The notes: generated from the sequence alone by a model not told the origin. A DNA stretch of 37,914 bases from Bacteroidota bacterium (GCA_003250355.1 QKGS01000083.1:1-37914), one strand, 5' to 3'. Shown: positions 1-7,332, numbered from the stretch's first letter. Translations and numbers: made by a program.

Positions 1-78
1 TATGGAGAATTACTTGAAATAAAAAAAATACAAGCCCCTGAGGAGGAATTTAGCTTAAAAGAATACAATTCAAAATAA
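1..78 (+). CDS. C-terminal end of an unidentified protein (5' truncated by window)
   Basis: The frame is open from base 1 to a TAA at 76-78 and encodes 25 residues ending in EYNSK. The stretch is charged and has no recognisable domain, so no function can be given. It ends 8 bases before the next start codon on the same strand, so the two genes are probably co-transcribed. The assignment as coding rests only on the open frame and on this tight spacing. Confidence 0.5.
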   Translation, partial: YGELLEIKKIQAPEEEFSLKEYNSK

Positions 79-86
79 TATATACT

Positions 87-308
87 ATGCACCCGATATT
101 TGAAAAATACTTTAATATTCTTCTCGCCATATTCGAGAAAGATATTGAGATAATGTCAACACCGTGGGTTTTATACACTGTTATACCTATAGTTGGCTAC
201 CTAGTTTTCTTTTTTATAAAATGGGCAGTTCTTACTACCCCGGTTTGGATGCCATTTGCAATAATAGCACGGTCGTTCAGGCAAGGAGTTAATAAGAAAG
301 AGGAATAA
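87..308 (+). CDS. small membrane protein of unknown function
   Basis: This 73-residue protein has one clear hydrophobic segment, roughly residues 30-52 (VIPIVGYLVFFFIKWAVL), and perhaps a second, weaker one at 54-62. It ends in a basic and acidic tail, NKKEE. I do not recognise a family. An internal ATG at 153 would give a 51-residue protein starting MSTPWVLYTV, which is equally possible because this genome shows no ribosome-binding-site signal. It follows the preceding frame by 8 bases and is followed by a long repeat-rich spacer, so it is probably the last gene of its operon. It is likely an inner-membrane accessory protein. That inference comes from hydrophobicity alone. Confidence 0.55.
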   Translation: MHPIFEKYFNILLAIFEKDIEIMSTPWVLYTVIPIVGYLVFFFIKWAVLTTPVWMPFAIIARSFRQGVNKKEE

Positions 309-607
309 GTTTTTTGGTTCTACTACCATTTTAGTGGGTATATATAGTTTAATGTTCTTTACTTAAAATTAAGTCGGCAGTCCCAGTCTACAGTAAAACA
401 GAGTTATGCATACTGCCTACTGAAGACTAAAAGCCGAATCATAAATTAAATGTTTTCCACTATAAATGCAGTAGTACCAATTGGTTTACGTTCTTTGAAA
501 ATTGTGAGGTAGCGCTATCTCCTATTGTTAATTACAATATTTAACCCTGTTGGGTAGGGTGTCTATTTTGGGATATAAAAGTTTGTTTCAAATTAGTGTT
601 AGTAATG
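309..607. other. non-coding spacer with short palindromes
   Basis: I see no gene here. Around 373-440 a GTCGGCAGT-like stretch is followed by a partly inverted counterpart (ACTGCCTACTGAAGACT), a degenerate minisatellite look that is common between Bacteroidota genes. At 506-521 lies the near-perfect palindrome GAGGTAGCGCTATCTC. None of these resembles a promoter that could be tied to a neighbour. Confidence 0.4.
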
Positions 608-684
608 TTTAACCCGCTTTATGAATTAGATAGAATCAAGCAATAATCAATTAGTAATCAGTGCCTTTCTAATGCAACGCATTT
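608..684 (+). repeat. dispersed intergenic repeat, copy A
   Basis: The stretch begins TTTAACCCGC and ends CCTTTCTAATGCAACGCATT. The same blocks in the same order occur on the opposite strand at 26495-26573, with a more variable AT-rich middle that is 3 bases longer there. The end block contains a hairpin, CTAATGC-AAC-GCATT. Further on, 721-737 holds AATTCT-AATGC-AGAATT, followed by GGGTTTAA, which roughly inverts the opening TTTAACCC. The whole element may therefore reach to about 748 as an imperfect inverted repeat. No coding frame is present. Confidence 0.65.
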
Positions 685-777
685 ACTCACTGAATTGCTT
701 CTATTTATCATTACTTTTTCAATTCTAATGCAGAATTAGGGTTTAAGGTTAATTGCTTTTTGTATTTTTAAATTTTA

Positions 778-864
778 TATAAGCCCAAAGGGCTTATAGC
801 ATTAGCACAGGGCATCGCCCTGTGAATATTAACCCAATTAAAATATTGCCCTGAATGGGCAATA
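778..864. repeat. cluster of three perfect GGGC/GCCC hairpins
   Basis: Three stem-loops follow one another. The first is 778-798, a 9 bp stem TATAAGCCC with loop AAA. The second is 806-824, an 8 bp stem CACAGGGC with loop ATC. The third is 844-864, an 8 bp stem TATTGCCC with loop TGAAT. All share the GGGC/GCCC core, and the stems differ in their outer bases. This looks like a REP-like intergenic repeat array rather than a terminator, because no T-run follows any stem. Confidence 0.6.
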
Positions 865-885
865 GCAATATCAGATTGGTAAAGC

Positions 886-1059
886 ATGGTAAGTAACCTC
901 TCTGAAGTAGATCAGAAAGTGGCTAACAGACTTATAGCTGAAGCAAACTAAGAACTATCCATAACAGAGCCTACTGCCGTTAAAACACTGAGCGACATGA
1001 AAAAGGCTCGCAACACTGACGACAAAAGCAAAGATCAAGAGGCTGCACCTTATATTTGA
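886..1059 (+). pseudogene. possible remnant of a small gene with an in-frame TAA
   Basis: From the ATG at 886 the frame reads 21 residues (MVSNLSEVDQKVANRLIAEA and one more) to a TAA at 949-951. It then continues open for 35 codons of hydrophilic, protein-like sequence to a TGA at 1057-1059. Codon use resembles that of neighbouring genes. It may be the decayed end of a gene whose start was lost when the repeats at 608-864 arrived. I recognise no family, and chance is a real alternative. Confidence 0.22.
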
Positions 1060-1066
1060 AAAATAA

Positions 1067-1351
1067 TTAAGCTGGTAAAGGGTTTATTCTTATTTGTCCA
1101 CCAATAGCTCTTAGAACTTTCATAATAGTGCCAAATTGAGGTTTTGCACCATTAGAAAGAGCCTTATATAAACTCGGTCTACTCATCCCGGTTTCATTTG
1201 CAATTTTTGTCATCCCAATTGCTTTCGCCACATGACCAATTGCTGAAATTATATCTTCATTATCGCCCTCTTCTAAAACAGCGTTAAGATATTCAGCAAT
1301 CATTTCATTAGTTTCTAAGTAATCTGCTATGTCAAATTTTGATGTTTCCAT
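1067..1351 (-). CDS. HigA-type addiction-module antitoxin (HI1420 family)
   Basis: This is a 94-residue protein of the 'probable addiction module antidote' family (TIGR02684/COG3636). The family's opening is present (FDIADYLETNEMIAEYLNAV), followed by EEGD and a Cro/C1-type helix-turn-helix at about residues 44-80, with the recognition segment NETGMSRPSLYKALSNGAKP. Known members bind and neutralise a RelE/ParE-like toxin of the HI1419 family and repress their own operon. Here the toxin gene lies directly upstream with a 4-base gap, in the usual toxin-first order, but is interrupted (see 1356-1655). The antitoxin itself shows no defect. It may now act only as a DNA-binding repressor or protect against a related toxin elsewhere. 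The family call is confident; the present role is inference. Confidence 0.88.
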   Translation of the reverse strand: METSKFDIADYLETNEMIAEYLNAVLEEGDNEDIISAIGHVAKAIGMTKIANETGMSRPSLYKALSNGAKPQFGTIMKVLRAIGGQIRINPLPA

Positions 1352-1355
1352 ATCT

Positions 1356-1655
1356 CTACTTTTTATATTTTTTCAAAATCTCTTTCGCTTTTTCAATATC
1401 TTTCTGCTGAGTTGATTTATCTCCTCCAATTAGAAGAACAATGATTTTGTCATCTTTTTCATAAAAGTAAACTCTATAACCTTTGGCAAAGTTTATTCTT
1501 AATTCTATAATACCTTCTCCTACAGGTTTACAATCTCCAAAATGACCATCTCGTTCTAGTTTTTGAATTCTAAATAGAATCTTGGCCTTTGCTCTTAAAT
1601 CCTTTAGTTTTTTTAATCATTTGTCAAACTCAACTGTTTTTTCAATAAAATACAT
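1356..1655 (-). pseudogene. HI1419-family RelE/ParE toxin, broken by TGA at codon 13
   Basis: Read from the ATG at 1655, the frame gives MYFIEKTVEFDK, then TGA (1617-1619), then 86 more residues to a TAG at 1356-1358. After the stop, all family landmarks are in the same frame: LKKLKDLRAKAKILFRI, GDCKPVGEGIIELRI, YRVYFYEKDDKIIVLLIGGD and a C-terminal AKEILKKYKK. Members of the HI1419 family normally carry Trp exactly at this position (FDKWLKKLKD), so TGG to TGA is the simplest explanation. No in-frame ATG follows the stop to allow a restart. Total length including the stop position is 99 residues, normal for the family. In intact homologues this is a ribosome-dependent mRNA interferase-like toxin. 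Here it is probably inactive. Confidence 0.85.
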
Positions 1656-1680
1656 ACAATAAGCTGTATTCGTATGGATA

Positions 1681-1711
1681 CAAATTTAAACAATCTTTCT
1701 AGATTATGAAA
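1681..1711 (-). promoter_or_regulatory. promoter of the toxin-antitoxin operon
   Basis: On the minus strand a -33 element TTTC (1708-1711) and a -7 element TAAATTTG (1681-1688) are separated by exactly 19 bases. The Bacteroidota consensus is TTTG-N19-TAnnTTTG, so there is one mismatch. The box ends 26 bases before the toxin ATG. Confidence 0.6.
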
Positions 1712-1740
1712 TTAATTTTGATTCTAGGCTCACCACAGCA

Positions 1741-1782
1741 TAAAACAAAAAAAGCCACCATTAGGTAGCTTTTTTTGTTTTA
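1741..1782 (-). terminator. intrinsic terminator of the lipoprotein gene
   Basis: A 19 bp stem with one mismatch (TAAAACAAAAAAAGCCACC against GGTAGCTTTTTTTGTTTTA) encloses the loop ATTA. It lies just downstream of the stop codon at 1795 on the minus strand. The A- and T-runs on either side would let it work in both directions. Confidence 0.75.
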
Positions 1783-1794
1783 TATATCAATGTT

Positions 1795-2595
1795 CTATTG
1801 AATTATATCAGCTCTTAACGACTCTATTTTTTCAACAAGAGCTTTTTTAGTTTCCTCTTTTTTGTTAGCGGTTAATTCTTCAAAAAGAGTACTAATATCA
1901 GTCAAGTCGTTTTTAAGTTTGGTAATATCCTCCGAAGGCTCACTCACCTTTCCAAGCAGGTCAATAATTATTTCAAGGTTTTTCTTGTTGTCTACAACAA
2001 TATTCCAAAGCGGCTTTATGTCGTTGGCAAATTCCATAGTTTTTTCAACCAAATATATCCCTTCAATCCAGCTGCCGGCTAGAATCAACAAGCCAACCTC
2101 TTCGCGCTCCGACTCAGAAAGTACATTATTGGCACGCTGATGTGCTTCATCAATAATTATAAGTAGCGAATCTTTATTTTCAATATTCGACTTTACTCTC
2201 TCTAAAAATTGATCATCGGTAGTGTTAAGATTCAAAGCATTAGTTAATTCAATAAAGCTTTTCATATACACCTCTATATCATCTTTTTTCTGATAAACAG
2301 TTAGGTAGCTCAGGTCGGCACTATATACACCAAGGTTTATTGCCTGCTGAGTCTGAGTAAGGTATTTTTCGGCATTTTCAGGCGGGTTTGTTTCACCAAA
2401 AATATAAGCTGCTCCGGCCTCTATTAAGCTTTGTGCAAGCTCGTTTGAACTTGGCAAAGGTATTTCTTCCACAAAATCTTTTGCCGATTCTATTTTCACT
2501 TCTTCTTCTGAAGCATCGGTCTTCTTATTCGTGTTATTGGCACACGAAGCAAATATAACTGCCGATGCAATGATTAATACGTGCTGTAATTTCAT
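1795..2595 (-). CDS. lipoprotein of unknown function
   Basis: The 266-residue product opens with a lipoprotein signal (MKLQHVLIIASAVIFASC), with the lipobox Cys at residue 18 followed by a polar, acidic stretch. The rest is almost wholly predicted helix with many Glu, Lys and Leu, including a coiled-coil-like C-terminus (about residues 225-266). No transmembrane segment occurs after the signal. I recognise no named domain, although conserved Bacteroidota lipoproteins of this size and helical character are common. The protein is probably anchored in the envelope on its periplasmic side. The gene stands alone, with its own terminator, and diverges from the ribosomal protein operon. TAG is the stop codon. 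Confidence 0.8.
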   Translation of the reverse strand: MKLQHVLIIASAVIFASCANNTNKKTDASEEEVKIESAKDFVEEIPLPSSNELAQSLIEAGAAYIFGETNPPENAEKYLTQTQQAINLGVYSADLSYLTVYQKKDDIEVYMKSFIELTNALNLNTTDDQFLERVKSNIENKDSLLIIIDEAHQRANNVLSESEREEVGLLILAGSWIEGIYLVEKTMEFANDIKPLWNIVVDNKKNLEIIIDLLGKVSEPSEDITKLKNDLTDISTLFEELTANKKEETKKALVEKIESLRADIIQ

Positions 2596-2748
2596 AATTA
2601 TTTAGAATTTTGATTATTTGAGGTTTTAAAAATATAAATAAAGTTGATAGCATAGTGTATATATTATAAATAAAAGCACTTTTCAGGTTGTTAATTTTAC
2701 TTATTACCAAATAATTGTATTTGCCTTTTAAAAAATAACGTGCATTAG

Positions 2749-2779
2749 GTTGTGTTTTAAATAATTAATTGTAATTTTG
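2749..2779 (+). promoter_or_regulatory. promoter of the rplM-rpsI operon
   Basis: GTTG at 2749-2752 and TAATTTTG at 2772-2779 are 19 bases apart, one base from the Bacteroidota housekeeping consensus TTTG-N19-TAnnTTTG. Transcription would begin near 2785, giving a leader of about 60 bases that starts with the hairpin at 2786-2812. Confidence 0.75.
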
Positions 2780-2785
2780 CAACCC

Positions 2786-2812
2786 GCAATTGAAGAGCTG
2801 TGTTTCAATTGC
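2786..2812 (+). promoter_or_regulatory. 5' leader hairpin of rplM, candidate uL13 autoregulatory element
   Basis: A perfect 9 bp stem (GCAATTGAA / TTCAATTGC) with a 9-base loop GAGCTGTGT sits at the predicted 5' end of the rplM mRNA. Ribosomal protein leaders for L13 have, as I recall, been described in Bacteroidia, so feedback binding by uL13 is plausible. It could instead be a simple mRNA-stabilising hairpin. Confidence 0.4.
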
Positions 2813-2844
2813 AGTAATTTATTAATTAAAAAGTTAGGATAAGA

Positions 2845-3300
2845 GTGGATACACTTAGTTTTAAAACAAAATCGGCAAACAAGGCAACTGCGAATAAGAA
2901 ATGGGTTGTTGTTGACGCAAACGAAGAAGTTTTGGGTCGCCTTGCCACCGGTGTTGCTTTCTTGTTAAGAGGTAAGCATAAGCCCGAATTCACTCCTCAT
3001 GTTGACTGTGGCGATAACGTAATAGTTATTAACGCTGAGAAAATTCAGCTTACAGGCAACAAATGGAGCGACAAAGAGTACGTGCGCCATACCGGATATC
3101 CGGGTGGGCAAAGAATTGTGACTGCTGAAGAGTTAATGGCTAAAAAACCAACCGACATGGTTGAAAAAGCGGTTAAAGGTATGTTACCTAAAAATCGTTT
3201 AGGTCGTCAGCTTTACAGAAATTTATATGTTTATGCAGGAACAGAGCATCCTCATGAGGCTCAAAAACCTGAGGTTGTAAATATTAAAGATATTAAGTAG
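2845..3300 (+). CDS. rplM: 50S ribosomal protein L13 (uL13)
   Basis: This 151-residue protein is a full-length uL13, an early-assembling protein of the large subunit that binds 23S rRNA. Family landmarks are [16 protein letters not shown] near the N-terminus, [20 protein letters not shown] at about 42-61, [16 protein letters not shown], and [23 protein letters not shown]. The start codon is GTG at 2845, and no ATG lies in frame near it. The [14 protein letters not shown] beginning matches Bacteroidota homologues, so the GTG start is well supported. It is followed 2 bases later by rpsI, the usual L13-S9 pair. Expression is probably driven by the promoter at 2749-2779 and may be modulated by the leader hairpin. 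Confidence 0.98.
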   Translation: MDTLSFKTKSANKATANKKWVVVDANEEVLGRLATGVAFLLRGKHKPEFTPHVDCGDNVIVINAEKIQLTGNKWSDKEYVRHTGYPGGQRIVTAEELMAKKPTDMVEKAVKGMLPKNRLGRQLYRNLYVYAGTEHPHEAQKPEVVNIKDIK

Positions 3301-3302
3301 TC

Positions 3303-3689
3303 ATGGAAGTAATTAATTCAATAGGTCGCAGGAAAGCGGCTATCGCTAGAGTTTACTTAAGCGAAGGTAGTGGTAATGTTACTATCAACGGAAAAGACTA
3401 CAAAGAGTATTTTCCAACACCAATCTTACAGTACATTGTTACTCAGCCTTTTGGTATATTAAGCCTTGAAGGTAAATTCGATGTAAAAGTTAACCTTGAT
3501 GGCGGCGGTATTAAAGGTCAGGCTGAAGCTTTACGCTTAGGTATTTCAAGAGCTTTAATCGAGCTTAATGCTGAGAATCGTCCCGCATTAAAGGCTGAAG
3601 GATTCTTAACCCGCGATGCGCGCGTGGTTGAAAGAAAGAAACCGGGTCAGAAAAAAGCTCGTAAGAAATTCCAGTTCAGTAAACGTTAA
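3303..3689 (+). CDS. rpsI: 30S ribosomal protein S9 (uS9)
   Basis: The 128-residue product is complete uS9, a small-subunit protein whose C-terminal tail reaches toward the P-site tRNA. It shows the family opening [18 protein letters not shown], the central [19 protein letters not shown], and the basic end [17 protein letters not shown] with the terminal SKR motif that touches the tRNA anticodon stem. The start lies 2 bases after the rplM stop, so the two are translated from one message. The next gene, rpsB, is 227 bases away, a distance that leaves room for a separate promoter. Confidence 0.98.
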   Translation: MEVINSIGRRKAAIARVYLSEGSGNVTINGKDYKEYFPTPILQYIVTQPFGILSLEGKFDVKVNLDGGGIKGQAEALRLGISRALIELNAENRPALKAEGFLTRDARVVERKKPGQKKARKKFQFSKR

Positions 3690-3749
3690 TATTACGTCTG
3701 GATTTCGTTTAGTATCTAAATTGTTAAGACTTCTGTTAAACTATTGGCT

Positions 3750-3764
3750 TGCCTACCGTAGGCA
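3750..3764. repeat. GCCTAC/GTAGGC palindrome
   Basis: TGCCTAC-C-GTAGGCA is a 7 bp inverted repeat with a single central base, followed by GGTAG. The loop is too short for a hairpin and no T-run follows, so it is not a terminator. Similar GCCTACCGTAGGC words recur between genes in Bacteroidota genomes, which suggests a dispersed short repeat. Confidence 0.4.
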
Positions 3765-3916
3765 GGTAGTGAGTACAGAGTATTAGACATAAAGAGTTTG
3801 AAGGTTAGTGTTGAATTGAGACAGTATAATACAATCTCATACCTCACAATCTCAAAGTTTATAAGAGCTACTTAACAATTGGTTTTAATGAATGTAAACG
3901 AATTAACAAAAACAAA

Positions 3917-4747
3917 ATGTCAAAAGTACAATTTCAAGATTTATTAGAAGCTGGTGCTCATTTCGGGCACTTAAAGCGTAAGTGGAATCCAAATATGGCT
4001 CCATATATTTTTATGGAGAAAAATGGTATTCATATAATCGATCTTCACAAAACTGCTGCTAAACTCGACGAGGCTGCAGCGGCTTTAGGACAGATCGCAA
4101 AATCAGGTAGAAAAATTCTTTTCGTAGCTACTAAAAAACAAGCTAAAGATATAGTGGCTGAGAAAGTAGGAAAAGTAAATATGCCATATGTTACTGAGCG
4201 TTGGTCAGGTGGTATGTTAACCAACTTCCCTACTGTTCGTAAAGCTGTTAAGAAAATGTCTACTATCGATAAAATGGCAACTGACGGCACTTTCGATCAC
4301 CTTTCTAAAAGAGAAAAACTTCAAATTACTCGTCAACGTGAGAAATTAGAAAAAACTCTTGGTAGTATTGCTGATCTTACTCGTTTGCCTGCTGCATTGT
4401 TCATTATCGATGTTCAAAAAGAAAAAATTGCCGTAGCCGAAGCTCGTAGATTACAAATCCCTGTATTCGCTATGGTTGATACCAACTCTGACCCTAACAT
4501 TGTTGATTACGCTATACCATGTAACGACGATGCAGCTAAAGCTATCGCTTTAGTTCTCGATACCGTTACTTCTTCTATCGCTGAAGGCTTATCGGCTCGC
4601 AAAGCTGAAAAAGACAAAGAGGCTACAGTAAAAGAAAAAGATGGCGAAGCAAAAGGAGCAAAAACCACAGCAAAAAAATCAGCAGCTAAAAAAACTGCTG
4701 CTCCTGACGAATCAATAGAATCAGATGACGATACTACTGAAGAGTAG
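3917..4747 (+). CDS. rpsB: 30S ribosomal protein S2 (uS2) with long charged tail
   Basis: The first 225 or so residues are standard uS2: the opening FQDLLEAGAHFGHLKRKWNP, IHIIDLHKTA, FVATKKQAKDIV, ERWSGGMLTNFPTVRKAVKK and PVFAMVDTNSDPNIVDYAIP. uS2 is a late-assembling small-subunit protein that holds S1 and the mRNA exit region. Total length is 276 residues, because a tail of about 45 residues follows, first Lys/Ala-rich and then acidic (DESIESDDDTTEE). Such tails are known in Bacteroidota S2. The gene is followed after 46 bases by tsf, the classic rpsB-tsf operon. Stop codon TAG. Confidence 0.97.
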   Translation: MSKVQFQDLLEAGAHFGHLKRKWNPNMAPYIFMEKNGIHIIDLHKTAAKLDEAAAALGQIAKSGRKILFVATKKQAKDIVAEKVGKVNMPYVTERWSGGMLTNFPTVRKAVKKMSTIDKMATDGTFDHLSKREKLQITRQREKLEKTLGSIADLTRLPAALFIIDVQKEKIAVAEARRLQIPVFAMVDTNSDPNIVDYAIPCNDDAAKAIALVLDTVTSSIAEGLSARKAEKDKEATVKEKDGEAKGAKTTAKKSAAKKTAAPDESIESDDDTTEE

Positions 4748-4793
4748 TTCGCAATAGATTAATATTATTATTAAACTCAAAAAAAATTAACAT

Positions 4794-5618
4794 ATGTCAA
4801 TTCAAGCAGCTGACGTAGCTAAATTGAGAAAAACAACCGGCGCAGGTATGATGGACTGTAAAAAAGCATTGACCGAAGCCGATGGTGATTTTGACCGCGC
4901 TATTCAGATTATCCGCGAAAAAGGACAGGCTATTGCAAACAAACGTGCCGATCGTGAAGCATCAGAAGGTGCAGTTATTGCTAAAGTTTCTGCCGATAAA
5001 AAAATCGGAGCTTTAGTAGCTCTTAACTGTGAAACAGACTTTGTTGCAATGAACGAAGATTTCGTAGCTTTTGCTCATGCAATTGCCGATCACGCTATTG
5101 CAACTAAACCTGCCGATATACAAACTTTACTCGATTCTAATTTTAATGGTAAAAAAATGAGCGAAGCTATTGCTGAGCGTAGTGGTGTTACCGGCGAAAA
5201 AATGGAAATCGCTTGTTTAGAAATTGTTAGCGCAGAATCGGTTGCTACATACATTCATATGGGTAACAAAATTGCTACTTTAATTGGTTTTAACCAAGCC
5301 GGTGTCGATGAGCAAATTGGTAAAGATGTTGCTATGCAAGTAGCTGCTATGGCTCCTGTTTCTATCGACAAAGACGATGTTCCTGCCAATGTAATTGAAG
5401 AAGAATTAAGCATAGGTCGCGAAAAAGCTCGTCAAGAAGGAAAGCCTGAAGATATGCTTGAAAAAATTGCACAAGGTCGTTTAAGCAAATTCTTTAAAGA
5501 AAGTACTCTATTGAACCAAGCTTCAGTTAAAGACAACAAAGTAACTGTTGCTCAAATGCTAAAAGATGCTAGCGCAGGTTTAACTGTTACTGCTATGAAG
5601 CGTTATGCTGTAAAATAA
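4794..5618 (+). CDS. tsf: translation elongation factor Ts
   Basis: EF-Ts is the nucleotide exchange factor that removes GDP from EF-Tu in the cytoplasm. The 274-residue protein has the N-terminal UBA-like domain (VAKLRKTTGAGMMDCKKALT, about residues 8-28), the EF-Tu-contacting TDFV motif in CETDFVAMNEDF, then the core subdomains and a C-terminal module ending LTVTAMKRYAVK. Length is normal for the short Bacteroidota form. It shares the transcript of rpsB and is followed by a clear intrinsic terminator at 5646-5672. Confidence 0.98.
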   Translation: MSIQAADVAKLRKTTGAGMMDCKKALTEADGDFDRAIQIIREKGQAIANKRADREASEGAVIAKVSADKKIGALVALNCETDFVAMNEDFVAFAHAIADHAIATKPADIQTLLDSNFNGKKMSEAIAERSGVTGEKMEIACLEIVSAESVATYIHMGNKIATLIGFNQAGVDEQIGKDVAMQVAAMAPVSIDKDDVPANVIEEELSIGREKARQEGKPEDMLEKIAQGRLSKFFKESTLLNQASVKDNKVTVAQMLKDASAGLTVTAMKRYAVK

Positions 5619-5645
5619 GACTTCAAATAGTTTTATAAATATACG

Positions 5646-5672
5646 AAAGAGCCTTTAGGGGCTCTTTTTTTT
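5646..5672 (+). terminator. intrinsic terminator after tsf
   Basis: The stem AAAGAGCC / GGCTCTTT has the loop TTTAGG and continues into an uninterrupted run of T. It ends the rpsB-tsf transcript 28 bases after the stop. A TATATTCG box at 5674-5681, directly after it, may serve as the -7 element for pyrH. Confidence 0.88.
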
Positions 5673-5698
5673 GTATATTCGCTGCAAATTGAAAAAAA

Positions 5699-6409
5699 AT
5701 GATAAAATATAAGCGCATATTATTAAAACTAAGCGGCGAATCGCTTCAGGGTGAAAAAGGGTATGGAATTGATTCCGGCCGATTGAATGAATATGCAACA
5801 CAAATAAAAGCTATCGCAGATAAAGGTGTACAAGTTGCCATTGTTATTGGCGGAGGTAATATTTTCAGAGGATTAAGTGGTGCTACTGCAGGTTTCGACC
5901 GCTATCAGGGCGACCAAATGGGTATGCTTGCTACTGTTATTAATAGCCTGGCTATTAAATCGGCTTTAGATACAATAGGTACAAAAGCCCGAGTGTTAAC
6001 CGCTATTAAAATGGAGCCGGTGGGTGAATTTTATTCTCAGCCTAAAGCTATTGAAATGCTCGAAAAAGGTGAAGTTGTAATACTATCGGCAGGCACCGGT
6101 AATCCTTACTTTACTACCGACACCGGTTCATCGCTGAGAGGAATAGAATTAAAAGCCGATGTGATGCTTAAAGGCACTCGTGTTGACGGTATCTATACCG
6201 CCGACCCTGAAAAAGACCCTAATGCTACAAAATTCACAAACATCACTTTCGATGAAATATACAATCGAGGCTTGAAAGTAATGGATCTTACTGCAACCAC
6301 TATGTGTAAAGAAAATAATTTACCAATAGTTGTATTTGATATGGACACTCCGGGGAATCTTGAAAAAGTTGTAATGGGTGAAAATATTGGAACAGTAGTA
6401 ACTAATTAA
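5699..6409 (+). CDS. pyrH: UMP kinase
   Basis: UMP kinase phosphorylates UMP to UDP in pyrimidine nucleotide synthesis and is a hexamer of the amino-acid-kinase fold. The 236-residue product shows the phosphate-binding KLSGESLQG (about 9-17), GGGNIFRG (51-58), GDQMGMLATVINSLA, the UMP-binding GTGNPYFTTDTGSSLRG and the ATP-side YTADPEKDPNA. All expected elements are present and the length is normal. It lies between tsf and frr, as in most bacteria. The frr start is 71 bases downstream, so the two may be co-transcribed. Confidence 0.98.
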   Translation: MIKYKRILLKLSGESLQGEKGYGIDSGRLNEYATQIKAIADKGVQVAIVIGGGNIFRGLSGATAGFDRYQGDQMGMLATVINSLAIKSALDTIGTKARVLTAIKMEPVGEFYSQPKAIEMLEKGEVVILSAGTGNPYFTTDTGSSLRGIELKADVMLKGTRVDGIYTADPEKDPNATKFTNITFDEIYNRGLKVMDLTATTMCKENNLPIVVFDMDTPGNLEKVVMGENIGTVVTN

Positions 6410-6480
6410 CAAATATTATATTTTAGCAAAATATTTATACTAATTCGATTATTTAAATTGATATTAAAAAAAATAAAGGT

Positions 6481-7044
6481 ATGACTGAAGATATTAACAT
6501 GGTTCTTGACATGACTAAAGAGTCAATGGAAAAGTCAATTCAGCACCTTGAGGGTGCTTTAGTTCAAATTAGAGCTGGCAGAGCCGATACCAGAATGCTT
6601 AATGGTATTATGGTTGATTACTATGGATCGCTAACCCCCTTGGCACAGGTTGCCAATGTAAATACTCCCGATGCAAGAACTATTAAAATTCAGCCGTGGG
6701 AAAAAAGCATGATCGACCCTATTGAAAAGGCAATTCTTTATGCAAATTTGGGAGTTAACCCAAGCAACAATGGCGAGTCTATTATTATAAACGTACCTGC
6801 ATTAACCGAAGAGCGCAGACGCGACCTTGTAAAACAAGCTAAAGCCGAATGTGAAAATGCTAAAGTTAGCATCAGAAATGCGCGAAAAGATGCTATTGAC
6901 CAGTTCAAACAAATGTTGAAAGACGGTTTATCGGAAGATATGGAAAAAGATGCCGAAATTCATGTACAAACTTTAACCGATTCATTTAGTAAAAAAATTG
7001 AAGAAGTATTGAAACAAAAAGAGTCAGATATAATGACTGTTTAA
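6481..7044 (+). CDS. frr: ribosome recycling factor
   Basis: RRF splits post-termination ribosomes together with EF-G. The 187-residue product has the expected size and landmarks: LEGALVQIRAGRADTRMLNG, YYGSLTPLAQVANVNTPDAR, KAILYANLGVNPSNNG, and PALTEERRRDLVKQAKAECE, followed by the long helix ending QKESDIMTV. Only the first residues (MTEDINMVL) are variable, and an internal Met at residue 7 is an alternative start. A strong terminator at 7071-7115 closes the translation block. Confidence 0.98.
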   Translation: MTEDINMVLDMTKESMEKSIQHLEGALVQIRAGRADTRMLNGIMVDYYGSLTPLAQVANVNTPDARTIKIQPWEKSMIDPIEKAILYANLGVNPSNNGESIIINVPALTEERRRDLVKQAKAECENAKVSIRNARKDAIDQFKQMLKDGLSEDMEKDAEIHVQTLTDSFSKKIEEVLKQKESDIMTV

Positions 7045-7070
7045 TAACATTTTCAATTAAACTTATTAAT

Positions 7071-7115
7071 AGAGGATTTGGCCGGGTTAAACCACAGTCA
7101 AATCCTCTTTTTTTT
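7071..7115 (+). terminator. intrinsic terminator after frr
   Basis: AGAGGATTT (7071-7079) pairs with AAATCCTCT (7100-7108) and runs into a T-tract. The 20-base loop can form a small inner pairing, GGTT/AACC. The element lies 27 bases after the frr stop. Confidence 0.85.
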
Positions 7116-7258
7116 GTATTTACTTCAAAAAAACACAGACATTCATTCGGGAAATATATTTTATTTAAACAGAATGCCACTAAAAAGGGAGTATGAATTT
7201 TAAAAACTTATAAAATTTCAAAAAACACCCCAAAAAAATAACAGATATTAAGAAAAGT

Positions 7259-7289
7259 TATGAGATTTAAGAAAAAAAATATATTTTTG
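7259..7289 (+). promoter_or_regulatory. promoter of glutamine synthetase II
   Basis: TATG at 7259-7262 and TATTTTTG at 7282-7289 are 19 bases apart, one mismatch from TTTG-N19-TAnnTTTG. The leader to the ATG at 7333 is about 38 bases and very A-rich. I see no obvious operator. Confidence 0.55.
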
Positions 7290-7332
7290 CTGTCCAAACA
7301 ACAATTATAAACAATTTTTAAAATACCAAAAG

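Noticed and set aside
1617-1619. Full reassignment of UGA to tryptophan, which would make the toxin intact
   Set aside because: More than 80 tryptophans in the window are all encoded by TGG and no other gene contains an in-frame TGA. A genome that reads UGA as Trp at this base composition should use it often. Depletion of TGA is kept as an observation, reassignment is not claimed.
1862-2140. 92-codon plus-strand frame opposite the lipoprotein gene
   Set aside because: It is the mirror of an Asp/Glu/Leu-rich helical gene, with no promoter or homologous pattern. The minus-strand lipoprotein has a clear lipobox and terminator.
3750-3764. Terminator after rpsI
   Set aside because: The palindrome has only one unpaired central base and no T-run, so it cannot act as an intrinsic terminator.
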